A DNA stretch of 64,000 nt. Origin: Geoglobus sp. UBA235 (GTDB taxonomy: Archaea > Halobacteriota > Archaeoglobi > Archaeoglobales > Archaeoglobaceae). The stretch lies in contig DACG01000011.1 of NCBI GenBank assembly GCA_002494725.1, positions 1 through 64,000 of the forward strand. Direction: 5' to 3'. The number at the start of each line of letters is the position of its first letter. Position 1 is the first letter of the stretch. Under the pieces are notes generated by a model that saw only the letters and a program-made list of their open reading frames with translations, was not told the DNA's origin and did no database searches. Made by a program: the position numbers and the translations under genes. This document shows, in pieces, positions 8,196 through 17,291 of this stretch.

Positions 8196-9017
8196 CTATT
8201 CTTCAACCATCTCTCCCTTCACGAGCTTCTCAATCAGATCTGTGCTTGAGATTGAATGCCACTGAATTCCTGTCAGCTCGGGTTCCATTCCCATTGCAAC
8301 AGCCAGAAGCTGGATGTAGTGAACAACCGGCACACCGTAACTTTTGTTTCTTGAATTTTCCAGCTCTTTCTGGCCATTATCGAACTGATTGAGGCAGAGA
8401 GGGCAGATCACAACAATTGCATCAGCATCTTCATCGCTTATTGCATCCAGCTTGATTTCAAGCAGATCCTGTGAAACCTCAGTTGCTCCTGCCCTTACAC
8501 CCCCCCCACCACCGCAGCACATCATCTTGTACCTGTAATCGACACTCTGACTTCCAATTGCCTCCACAAGCTCATCAAGAATGTTTGGTCTTTCCTGAGA
8601 TGTGAATTTCTTATACTCTCCGGGCCTGAAGAAGTGGCAGCCATAGTGGACAGCAAGTCTTAGGGGCAGTCTTTTTGTTATGCTCCTTCTTATTCTGTCA
8701 ATTCCAACGTCGAAGTACAGAAATTCTGCCACGTGCCTCACATCTCCACGTCCAGTTTTCTCGGCAATCTCAAAAAGAGTTGTGAAACATCCATTGCAGG
8801 CGGTCATTATTGTGTCGTTGTCTGCAAGTTCAATGTTCCTTTTTCCAACCTCGAGCCAGAGATCATGACTTACGGACTTTGTTATTGATGGGGCAGGGCA
8901 GCATGATGAGCCGTTCAGTGGAGATATGCTGATTCCGAGGTTCTCAAATACATAGTAAAGGGATTTCTCTATCCCGGGATACCTGTTGTGAATCATGCAC
9001 CCCGGAAAGAACTTCAC
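8196..9017 (-). CDS. hdrB: HdrB-like heterodisulfide reductase subunit (CCG domains)
   Basis: A 273-residue subunit with two CCG-type cysteine clusters: a first set including GSSCCPAP and ACNGC, and a second including HYGCHF, MMCCGGGGG and CPLC. These sets bind the noncubane 4Fe-4S cluster that cleaves disulfides in HdrB. The start is a GTG at 9017, four bases after GAGGTGAT and overlapping the hdrC stop. No hdrA or hdrD-type gene lies next to it, so the disulfide or other substrate is open. Confidence 0.85.
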   Translation of the reverse strand: MKFFPGCMIHNRYPGIEKSLYYVFENLGISISPLNGSSCCPAPSITKSVSHDLWLEVGKRNIELADNDTIMTACNGCFTTLFEIAEKTGRGDVRHVAEFLYFDVGIDRIRRSITKRLPLRLAVHYGCHFFRPGEYKKFTSQERPNILDELVEAIGSQSVDYRYKMMCCGGGGGVRAGATEVSQDLLEIKLDAISDEDADAIVVICPLCLNQFDNGQKELENSRNKSYGVPVVHYIQLLAVAMGMEPELTGIQWHSISSTDLIEKLVKGEMVEE

Positions 9018-9463
9018 CCGATCACCTCTTTTAGATGTCTGCTTACAATCTCTGAAACCTCCTTTCTTGCCTTTTCATCAAACTGGGAGTGATAAACAGG
9101 AAGATCGAGTTCTCTTCTCATCTCAACATTCTTTTCCTTTCCAGGAACATAGGCTGTATGTTTTTCAAGATATGAAAAGGCATTCTTCAACCTTCCGGGC
9201 AAACCCTTTCTCCTTGCAAGATCCTTTCTTGCCTCAAGTATTATATCCGTTATCGGAATTCCTCTTGGACATCTCTCCTGGCATGCATAACAGGTAACGC
9301 AGAACCATAGAGCATCATGATCCTCAATCGGTGTGCCCTTGGCCATGTACTCCATCAGGATTTTCCTTGTGTTCAGTGCGGTAACTCTGCCTGAAAAACA
9401 GCTGCCTATGCACGTTCCGCACTGCATGCATCTGGTGAGGGTTTTTGAGAGTTCAGCATCCAT
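9014..9463 (-). CDS. hdrC: HdrC-like ferredoxin subunit
   Basis: A 149-residue protein with two 4Fe-4S motifs, CMQCGTCIGSC and CVTCYACQERCP, that would pass electrons to the adjoining HdrB subunit. The ATG at 9463 is preferred because a minus-strand TATA box (9484-9495) lies about 27 bases before it, giving a leaderless message. An alternative in-frame ATG at 9523 would add 20 residues of unusual sequence. It overlaps hdrB by four bases, so the two form an operon. Confidence 0.85.
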   Translation of the reverse strand: MDAELSKTLTRCMQCGTCIGSCFSGRVTALNTRKILMEYMAKGTPIEDHDALWFCVTCYACQERCPRGIPITDIILEARKDLARRKGLPGRLKNAFSYLEKHTAYVPGKEKNVEMRRELDLPVYHSQFDEKARKEVSEIVSRHLKEVIG

Positions 9464-9483
9464 TGGAAGAATCTTGCAGAGAC

Positions 9484-9495
9484 ATTTATTAAAAT
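9484..9495 (-). promoter_or_regulatory. TATA box of hdrCB
   Basis: On the minus strand an ATTTTAATAAAT element is centred about 27 bases before the ATG at 9463. It supports the shorter hdrC start. Confidence 0.45.
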
Positions 9496-9584
9496 ATGTC
9501 GGGGTTTGAGATAATCTGCTCATTTCAACCCTGTCACAAGATCGGGTCAGCTCTTACCCATATATGCAGCAGTAATTCGACAAA

Positions 9585-9594
9585 CATTTAATAC
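9585..9594 (+). promoter_or_regulatory. TATA box of icd
   Basis: CATTTAATAC is centred about 25 bases before the icd ATG at 9614, consistent with a leaderless transcript. Confidence 0.5.
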
Positions 9595-9613
9595 TCTCCT
9601 CCAATTCAACCCC

Positions 9614-10852
<1,239 letters not shown>

Positions 10853-10896
10853 AAAAGCTCTAAAAATTCAAAAGTAATGTTATCTGATTTTTTCTG

Positions 10897-11232
10897 TTAC
10901 TTTACCACTTCAGGAACATCATGGCACTTTCCACAGAATGTACTGACGTCGTGACAGTCAGAACATAGTTTTTTGTGGATATCGGGTTGTTTTACAAATG
11001 CTTCTTTATGAAGTCCAGCAGCCATGTCACTTACCGTAGGAGCATCATGGCACTGATCGCATTTTCCAACTCCGTGGAGTTCCTGGGCTTTGGTCTTTTC
11101 AGGTGTTGGTGATATCGCTGGAGTTTCTGCCGGTGTGGGTGATGGAGTTACCTTCTCCTCCCCACTCTCACTGCCAGCACATCCGAATACAAATATCGAA
11201 ATGGCCAGAAGTATGAAAACAATCCCCCTCAT
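10897..11232 (-). CDS. Triheme c-type cytochrome lipoprotein
   Basis: A 111-residue exported protein: a hydrophobic signal (IVFILLAISIFVFG) and lipobox cysteine near residue 18, a Pro/Thr linker with TPSPTPAETPAI, and three heme-binding CxxCH motifs (CDQCH, CSDCH, CGKCH). It would be a small extracytoplasmic electron carrier. The ATG at 11232 is chosen because a minus-strand TATA box (11256-11267) lies about 28 bases upstream. A 30-residue N-terminal extension to 11322 is possible but would bury the signal peptide. Confidence 0.8.
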   Translation of the reverse strand: MRGIVFILLAISIFVFGCAGSESGEEKVTPSPTPAETPAISPTPEKTKAQELHGVGKCDQCHDAPTVSDMAAGLHKEAFVKQPDIHKKLCSDCHDVSTFCGKCHDVPEVVK

Positions 11233-11255
11233 TGGAAGTAAATTTTTGCACAGCC

Positions 11256-11267
11256 AGTATAAAAACC
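11256..11267 (-). promoter_or_regulatory. TATA box of the triheme lipoprotein gene
   Basis: On the minus strand GGTTTTTATACT is centred about 28 bases before the ATG at 11232. It supports the short signal-peptide start. Confidence 0.5.
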
Positions 11268-11296
11268 TTCCAGTTCTCATGCAGGAGGGAATCAAA

Positions 11297-11306
11297 AAAT
11301 TTAATA
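11297..11306 (+). promoter_or_regulatory. TATA box of the Trm112-pyrG operon
   Basis: AATTTAATAG is centred about 30 bases before the ATG at 11332, supporting a leaderless start there rather than at 11308. Confidence 0.45.
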
Positions 11307-11331
11307 GATGTACTTTCTGCACTACTCTGTT

Positions 11332-11520
11332 ATGAGAAGGTCGCTTCTTGATATTCTTGCATGTCCCCTGTGCAGGGGAGACCTTGATGTTGAGGTTATT
11401 GAAGAGGATCAGGAGGAAATAATCACCGGAAATCTGATCTGCAAAGAATGTGGAGAGCTTTACCCGATTGAAAACGGAATACCGAACATGCTTCCTCCGG
11501 AGCTGAGGGAAAAGGTATGA
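11332..11520 (+). CDS. Trm112-like zinc-ribbon protein
   Basis: A 62-residue Trm112/UPF0434-type protein: MRRSLLDILACPLCRG at the N-terminus, CKECGELYPIENGIPNMLP at the C-terminus. The four cysteines (CPLC and CKEC) would bind zinc. Trm112 proteins activate and stabilise several SAM methyltransferases that modify tRNA, rRNA and release factors. The start at 11332 fits a leaderless message; an ATG at 11308 would add eight atypical residues. It overlaps pyrG by ATGA. Confidence 0.85.
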   Translation: MRRSLLDILACPLCRGDLDVEVIEEDQEEIITGNLICKECGELYPIENGIPNMLPPELREKV

Positions 11521-13121
11521 AGTTCATAGTGGTAACTGGAGGAGTGATGAGCGGTCTTGGAAAGGGGATAACAGCTGCCAGCATCGGCAGAATTCTTGTT
11601 GACATGGGGTACAACGTTGTTCCAATAAAAATAGATCCCTACATCAACATTGATGCCGGAACAATGAATCCATTTCAGCACGGAGAGGTTTACGTTTTAA
11701 AAGATGGAACTGAAGTTGATCTCGATCTCGGCCATTATGAGAGATTTATTGGTGTTGAACTTACAGGAGAGCACAACATCACAACAGGAAAGATCTACAG
11801 CAGGGTAATAGAGAAAGAAAGAAAGGGAGAGTATCTGGGTCAGACTGTTCAGATAATCCCCCACATAACAGATGAGATAAAGAGATGGATAAGGGATGTT
11901 GCAGAAAAGAGAAATGCGGACATATGTCTTGTTGAGGTTGGTGGAACTGTTGGAGACATAGAGAGCATGCCCTTCCTTGAGGCAGTAAGGCAGATGCACA
12001 ATGAGGAGAGGGAAGAGGATTTTCTGCTTGTTCACGTCACCCTTGTTCCGCTGGATAGCGGTGGAGAGCAGAAGACAAAGCCAACACAGCACAGCGTTAA
12101 GGAACTGAGAAGTCTTGGCTTGCATCCTGACGTGATTGTTGGAAGGTGCAAGAGGGAGCTTGAAGACTCAACAAAGAAAAAGATCTCCCTTTTCTGTGAT
12201 GTTCCGGCTGAGGCTGTGATAAGTGCAAAGGATGCGGATGACATATATGAGGTCCCTCTGATATTCAAGGAGGAGAGGCTTGATAGCTACATAGCAAGAA
12301 AACTCAGACTTGAAAAGAGAGACAGCAGTGGAGACTGGGAGAGTTTTGTTGAGAAGATGAGAAATGCAAGTGAGGAGGTTACAATTGCCGTTGTGGGGAA
12401 GTACATTGACGTGAGGGACTCGTACATAAGCATAAGGGAGGCTCTCAAAATTGCAGGAATTCACAATTCTGCCAAGGTATCTGTGATATGGGTTGACAGT
12501 GAGGACTTCGAAGATTTCAGCGAGATAGAGATTGAGGCAGACGGAATTCTTGTCCCCGGAGGCTTCGGGCAGAGAGGTGTCGAGGGCAAGATGATGGCTA
12601 TAGAGTACGCAAGGGAGAACAACATACCCTTCCTCGGGATCTGTCTTGGATTCCAGCTTTCTGTAATTGAATTTGCCAGAAATGTTTTGGAATATGATAA
12701 AGCAAACAGCACCGAATTTGACAGAAATACTCCTCACCCTGTCATAGATCTGCTGCCTGAGCAGAAGGAGGTTGAGAGGCTTGGGGGAACGATGAGGCTT
12801 GGGGACATCGAGATCACGATCAAGAGGAATACCGTTGCATACTCACTTTATCGGAAGGAGAAAATTTACGAAAGACACAGGCACAGGTTTGAGGTGAATC
12901 CTGAATACATAGATAAACTTGAAGGTGCCGGTCTGGTCTTTTCAGGCCACTCTGATGGTGGCAGGAGGATGGAGATTCTCGAGATACCTTCCCACAGGTT
13001 TTTCCTCGCAACCCAGTTTCATCCGGAATTCAAGGCAAAGCCCTTCTCACCTTCACCACCCTTCATGGGTTTTGTCAGATCAGCAATCCAGTTCAGGAGG
13101 GAAATGAATGGTGAAACCTGA
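11517..13121 (+). CDS. pyrG: CTP synthase
   Basis: A 534-residue CTP synthase that makes CTP from UTP, ATP and glutamine. The N-terminal amidoligase domain starts with FIVVTGGVMSGLGKGI and contains KIDPYINIDAGTMNPFQHGE. The C-terminal glutaminase carries the nucleophile in FLGICLGFQLS, and the catalytic His and Glu in THQFHPEF-like TQFHPEFKAKP. It overlaps the Trm112-like gene upstream and guaA downstream by 14 bases, so nucleotide synthesis genes are transcribed together. Confidence 0.97.
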   Translation: MKFIVVTGGVMSGLGKGITAASIGRILVDMGYNVVPIKIDPYINIDAGTMNPFQHGEVYVLKDGTEVDLDLGHYERFIGVELTGEHNITTGKIYSRVIEKERKGEYLGQTVQIIPHITDEIKRWIRDVAEKRNADICLVEVGGTVGDIESMPFLEAVRQMHNEEREEDFLLVHVTLVPLDSGGEQKTKPTQHSVKELRSLGLHPDVIVGRCKRELEDSTKKKISLFCDVPAEAVISAKDADDIYEVPLIFKEERLDSYIARKLRLEKRDSSGDWESFVEKMRNASEEVTIAVVGKYIDVRDSYISIREALKIAGIHNSAKVSVIWVDSEDFEDFSEIEIEADGILVPGGFGQRGVEGKMMAIEYARENNIPFLGICLGFQLSVIEFARNVLEYDKANSTEFDRNTPHPVIDLLPEQKEVERLGGTMRLGDIEITIKRNTVAYSLYRKEKIYERHRHRFEVNPEYIDKLEGAGLVFSGHSDGGRRMEILEIPSHRFFLATQFHPEFKAKPFSPSPPFMGFVRSAIQFRREMNGET

Positions 13122-14022
13122 AGTATTTGTTGAAAATGCTGTTAAGGAGATAAGGGATAAGGTTGGAGATGGAAAGGCCATAATAGCATTGTCAGGTGGA
13201 GTTGACAGCTCTGTATGCACGGTTCTGGCTTATAAAGCAATAGGAGACAGACTTTATCCTGTTTTTGTTGATACAGGACTGATGAGAGCTGGAGAGCCTG
13301 AAAGGGTTAAGGAAATATTCGGAAAGATGAACCTGAGGTTCATCGATGCAAAGGAGGAGTTTTTTGAAGCTCTCAGGGGTGTTACAGATCCTGAGGAGAA
13401 GAGGAAGGTTATAGGAGAGCTGTTTGTAAGGGTTTTTGAGAGAGTTGCTGAAGAGGTTGAGGCTGATTACCTGATTCAGGGCACTATATACCCTGACATA
13501 ATCGAGAGTCAGGGCGGGATAAAGAGTCATCACAATGTTGGAGGTTTCCCAACTCATTACAGCTTCAAGGGAGTTATAGAACCGCTGAGGGAGCTCTACA
13601 AGGATGAGGTGAGGGAAGTGGCCAGATATCTGGGTCTTCCCGAAGAAATTTCAGAGAGAATGCCATTTCCCGGTCCGGGATTGGCTGTCAGGGTGGTCGG
13701 TGAGGTCACTCCCGAGAAGATTGAGGTTGTCAGAAAAGCGACAGAGATCGTTGAGGATGAGCTCAGAGATGTGGAGAAGTGGCAGGCCTTCGCATCTCTC
13801 ATAGGGAAGGCAACTGGAGTGAAGGGGGACATAAGGGTTTATGGTTACATAATATCAATCAGGGCAGTTGAAAGCAGAGATGGAATGACAGCAGATCCGC
13901 TAAGGCTTGATTATGACATGCTGAGAAAAATGGCTCTCAGGATTACTGGAGAAATTCCCGAAGTGGTGAGGGTTGTTTACGACATAACTCCAAAACCTCC
14001 CGCAACGATCGAGTATGAATGA
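13108..14022 (+). CDS. guaA: GMP synthase, ATP pyrophosphatase subunit (GuaAb)
   Basis: A 304-residue subunit that aminates XMP to GMP. The PP-loop SGGVDSS is at about residues 29-35, and the XMP-binding region with GGIKSHHNVGG and PFPGPGLAVRV follows. There is no glutaminase domain, as in most archaea, where it is a separate subunit not seen in this window. It overlaps pyrG by 14 bases and argD by 8. Confidence 0.95.
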   Translation: MVKPEVFVENAVKEIRDKVGDGKAIIALSGGVDSSVCTVLAYKAIGDRLYPVFVDTGLMRAGEPERVKEIFGKMNLRFIDAKEEFFEALRGVTDPEEKRKVIGELFVRVFERVAEEVEADYLIQGTIYPDIIESQGGIKSHHNVGGFPTHYSFKGVIEPLRELYKDEVREVARYLGLPEEISERMPFPGPGLAVRVVGEVTPEKIEVVRKATEIVEDELRDVEKWQAFASLIGKATGVKGDIRVYGYIISIRAVESRDGMTADPLRLDYDMLRKMALRITGEIPEVVRVVYDITPKPPATIEYE

Positions 14023-15169
14023 GTGGTTTGAGAGGGAGAGCAGGGTGTTCATCCAGTTTTTCAACAGATACCCTGTGTTAATCGAGCATGGTAAGGGATG
14101 CTGGCTTTACGATTCAGATGGCAACAGATATCTTGATTTAATTGCGGGAATTGCATGCATTTCTGTTGGACATGGAAATGAGTATGTGAATTCCAGAATC
14201 AGGGAGCAGCTTGACAGACTTGTCCATGTTTCCAATCTGTTTTACACCAAACCTCAAATAGAGCTTGCAGAGAAGCTGAGAGAGCTCACAGGACTTGAGA
14301 GGTTTTTCTTCACAAACTCAGGTACTGAAAGTGTTGAAGGAGCTCTGAAAATTGCAAGGAGGACCACTGGAAAAAAGAAGTTTGTTTCGTTTGTCAACGA
14401 CTTTCATGGGAGAACAATGGGAGCACTGTCCGTTACCTGGAAGGAAAAGTTCAGAGAACCCTTTGAGCCACTCATCAGGCCGGTTGAATTTGCAGAGTAC
14501 AACTCCACCGAGAGCCTTGAAAATTCAGTGGACAGAGAAACATCTGCGGTTATAATTGAGCTCATACAGGGTGAGGCAGGTGTTTTTCCGGCTGAAAGGG
14601 AATTTGTGAAGAGAATTTTTGAGCTCAGAGATGAGTTTGAGTTCCTCGTAATCTTTGATGAGATTCAGACGGGATTTGGAAGGGCAGGAGAGTGGTTTGC
14701 AAAGGACATTTACGGATTTCAGCCCGATATAATAACCCTCGCAAAGTCAATGGGGAATGGATTTCCGGCTGGTGCCATTGGCATAAGCGAGGATGTTCAC
14801 AGAGGAGTTGAAAGGGGAGACCATGGCTCAACATTTGGTGGAAATCCCCTGGCATGCACCGCATCCTTGGCAACAATCGAGTACATTGAAAAAGAGAATC
14901 TTGTCGAAAACTCAAGGAGGATGGGTGAGAGATTCAGGAAAGGTCTGGAAAAGATGGACTTTGTTAAAGAGGTGAGGGGTTCTGGGCTCATGCTTGGTGT
15001 CACTGTTGATGATGCCAAAAAGATGCAGGAATACCTGATGGAAAATGGTGTTCTGGTGAACGCAACCTCAGAGAAAGACATCAGAATCATACCTCCCCTC
15101 ACAATAAGTCCTGAGGAGGTTGATATCGCTCTGGCTGTAATGGAAGGCTGGAAATCAAAGGTCGTTTAA
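14015..15169 (+). CDS. argD: Acetylornithine/LysW-type aminotransferase (class III)
   Basis: A 384-residue PLP enzyme of class III. The PLP lysine is K244 in LAKSMGNGFP, with NSGTESVEGALKIAR and VIFDEIQTGFGRAG as substrate and cofactor loops. The best fit is acetylornithine aminotransferase (arginine biosynthesis); some archaeal members also serve lysine biosynthesis with LysW carriers. It is the last gene in the pyrG operon. Another class III specificity, such as 4-aminobutyrate aminotransferase, cannot be excluded by sequence reading. Confidence 0.88.
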   Translation: MNEWFERESRVFIQFFNRYPVLIEHGKGCWLYDSDGNRYLDLIAGIACISVGHGNEYVNSRIREQLDRLVHVSNLFYTKPQIELAEKLRELTGLERFFFTNSGTESVEGALKIARRTTGKKKFVSFVNDFHGRTMGALSVTWKEKFREPFEPLIRPVEFAEYNSTESLENSVDRETSAVIIELIQGEAGVFPAEREFVKRIFELRDEFEFLVIFDEIQTGFGRAGEWFAKDIYGFQPDIITLAKSMGNGFPAGAIGISEDVHRGVERGDHGSTFGGNPLACTASLATIEYIEKENLVENSRRMGERFRKGLEKMDFVKEVRGSGLMLGVTVDDAKKMQEYLMENGVLVNATSEKDIRIIPPLTISPEEVDIALAVMEGWKSKVV

Positions 15170-15281
15170 CCCAGCAACATTCCAATGGCATTCTAAGCAA
15201 TCTCACATCCAGCTGACAATTTCACGGATTCTGTTTTATCAACCAAGCATAATTTGTGGGAATCTATTGCATAAAGGTTCC

Positions 15282-16097
15282 TTAGAACCCTTTCTTTTCA
15301 AGCTGAAGATGCTTCTCTATCATGTTTCTCTCAAAGTAGTCCATTATGTCCTCAAGCTGTGAAATCTTTTTTCTGTAAATTGGAGAGAGCTTAACGATCT
15401 CATCAATGCTCATACCCCTCTCATACAGCTCTTCCAGCATTTCATGTCTCCTGTCAAAGTGCTCTATGTACTGATTCAGCTTCCTCTCAATCTCTTCTCT
15501 GCCAAAAACCGGTTTTGAGTGAGAGGGAACAATGACATCAAAATCGTAATCAAACAGAGATTCGATGCTCTTTCTGAACTTGAACGGATCGCTTTCCGGA
15601 TTCCCGTACCACGGTCCAAAATCTGTCAGGTCAACATCAGCGGAATAGAGGACTTTGCCATCCACAAGGAAGAGGTGCATGTCATCTGTATGACCCCAGG
15701 TTTTTATTATCTCGATCTCATGTCCGTTTCTGCTGAAATCAGATGAAGAGCTGTAGATTTCTGCATGAAAGTCCCTCAGTCCAACAAACTCTGTGGCAAA
15801 CTCAATCCACCTCTCCTCCATTCCCTTTGCGAATCTTTCTGCCAGCTCCCCTACTCCTGTTGAGGGATGGGGGGCGTAGATATCTACTCTCATTTTGTTC
15901 AGGTACCATGCCAATGCTGAATGATCGGGGTGGTTGTGAGAGAGCACTGCAATCTCAATTTTATCGATCACAGTCTGAAGTAAATCAATTCCGCAATTTG
16001 GGTCTATGAGAATTCCACCAACGATAAGGGAATTGCAGTGGGGGAATTTTCCACCATTCCTCTCCTCGATGAAGTAAACTCCATCTGCAATTTTCAT
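15282..16097 (-). CDS. Metallo-beta-lactamase fold hydrolase
   Basis: A 271-residue MBL-fold protein. The metal motif SHNHPDHS (residues 53-60) lacks the first histidine of the usual HxHxDH in a modified form; the further ligands GHTDDMH, ADVDL and PSHSKPV are present. The substrate is unknown; the fold serves thioesters, glyoxalase and nuclease functions. The start at 16097 fits a leaderless message from the TATA box at 16121-16130, rather than an upstream ATG at 16133. It is divergent from the MFS transporter gene. Confidence 0.82.
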   Translation of the reverse strand: MKIADGVYFIEERNGGKFPHCNSLIVGGILIDPNCGIDLLQTVIDKIEIAVLSHNHPDHSALAWYLNKMRVDIYAPHPSTGVGELAERFAKGMEERWIEFATEFVGLRDFHAEIYSSSSDFSRNGHEIEIIKTWGHTDDMHLFLVDGKVLYSADVDLTDFGPWYGNPESDPFKFRKSIESLFDYDFDVIVPSHSKPVFGREEIERKLNQYIEHFDRRHEMLEELYERGMSIDEIVKLSPIYRKKISQLEDIMDYFERNMIEKHLQLEKKGF

Positions 16098-16120
16098 CAG
16101 CCGAGAGAAACAGACCCTGT

Positions 16121-16149
16121 TAATTAATTTCACGTTTGATTTTTTAATC
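16121..16149. promoter_or_regulatory. Divergent TATA elements for the MBL and MFS genes
   Basis: TAATTAATTT at 16121-16130 lies about 28 bases before the minus-strand start at 16097. TTTTTAATC at 16141-16149 lies about 25 bases before the plus-strand GTG at 16170. Both starts lack ribosome binding sites. Confidence 0.4.
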
Positions 16150-16169
16150 CTGGCTTTATACCTTTCCCT

Positions 16170-17291
16170 GTGGAGCGAAAAATTCTGACCGTTTCGATTG
16201 CGAGATTCTCAGATTCATTTGGGGGAGGAATGGCGTATTTCGTTCTTCCAATACTCATCTCATCCCTTTCAACAGGAAATGTTCCAGTTGATACCGCATC
16301 AGGAATAGTCATTTCAATCTGGGGCATGTTTGCAACGTTTTTTCAGCCTCTCGCAGGAAGGATTGTTGAAAAATCTGGAAAGCCAAAGAAGTATCTTTAC
16401 ACATCTCTCGTTGCAACCTCATTTCTAATTTTTCTCTATTCAAGGGTTGAGGATGTTGCAGAGCTCCTCCTGTTAAGGGCGTTTCTTGGAATTGTTGAGA
16501 GCTTCATGCTTGTATCCAGCCTTACTGTAATCCTCTATCTTTCAGGAAAGAGAAGGGGGGAGGGATTCGGGATTTACAGCACCTTCACAGACCTTGGATT
16601 TTCTGTGTCTCCAACTGTTGCTGGATTGATCATTCTCTACGGAATTGATCTCGTCTTCTATTTCTCAGCATTTCTTGTTATGATATCCTCTCTCGGAATT
16701 CTTCTGTTCGTGGAGGATGTGAGAATTCGGGATGTTGGCAGGGGAAGATCTGCACTGAAAAATCTCAACAGGGAGATAATTCCCGTCTTTGTATCTCTGA
16801 GCTTTGCAGTTGCCATGATGTCATCCATCGTCCCATTGGAGAACTCTTTTCTGGAGAGGCTCGGTATCTCTCCCTTAGAGTTTGGTGCCTCGTTTACAAT
16901 GTATCTCTTGGTCAGAACCCTTTCAAACACTCCTGCGGGGAAGCTAACAGACAGGGTTGGGAGCTGGAGGGTTTATGCCTTATCCTCGATAATTCTCTCT
17001 GTTACTGGTCTTCTTTTTATTGTGAACAGTTTCCATGTTTTTCTGGCGATCAGATTCATTCAGGGGTTTGTTGTTGCAATGGTTTACAACTCATCAGCCG
17101 TTTACATCGCAGAGAAAAGCAACTTGGGCTACGCGATGTCAATGGGACTGCTTTCATCCTCCATAACAGCCGGACTCACTGCAGGACCTTTAATTGCAGG
17201 TATTGTCAGCGGTTATTTTGGATTTGAGTATGTCTATGCTCTCTTTTCCTTCATGATCGTGCTGCCGGTTCTGGCAAAAAAGATCTGTTAA
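16170..17291 (+). CDS. Major facilitator superfamily transporter
   Basis: A 373-residue membrane protein with about 11-12 hydrophobic segments and the MFS cytoplasmic loop pattern (AGRIVEKSGKPKK after TM2; AGKLTDRVGSWR after TM8). The substrate is unknown. The start is a GTG at 16170, with a TATA-like element about 25 bases upstream. It ends within the last codons of the convergent AOR gene (overlap of four bases). Confidence 0.85.
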   Translation: MERKILTVSIARFSDSFGGGMAYFVLPILISSLSTGNVPVDTASGIVISIWGMFATFFQPLAGRIVEKSGKPKKYLYTSLVATSFLIFLYSRVEDVAELLLLRAFLGIVESFMLVSSLTVILYLSGKRRGEGFGIYSTFTDLGFSVSPTVAGLIILYGIDLVFYFSAFLVMISSLGILLFVEDVRIRDVGRGRSALKNLNREIIPVFVSLSFAVAMMSSIVPLENSFLERLGISPLEFGASFTMYLLVRTLSNTPAGKLTDRVGSWRVYALSSIILSVTGLLFIVNSFHVFLAIRFIQGFVVAMVYNSSAVYIAEKSNLGYAMSMGLLSSSITAGLTAGPLIAGIVSGYFGFEYVYALFSFMIVLPVLAKKIC

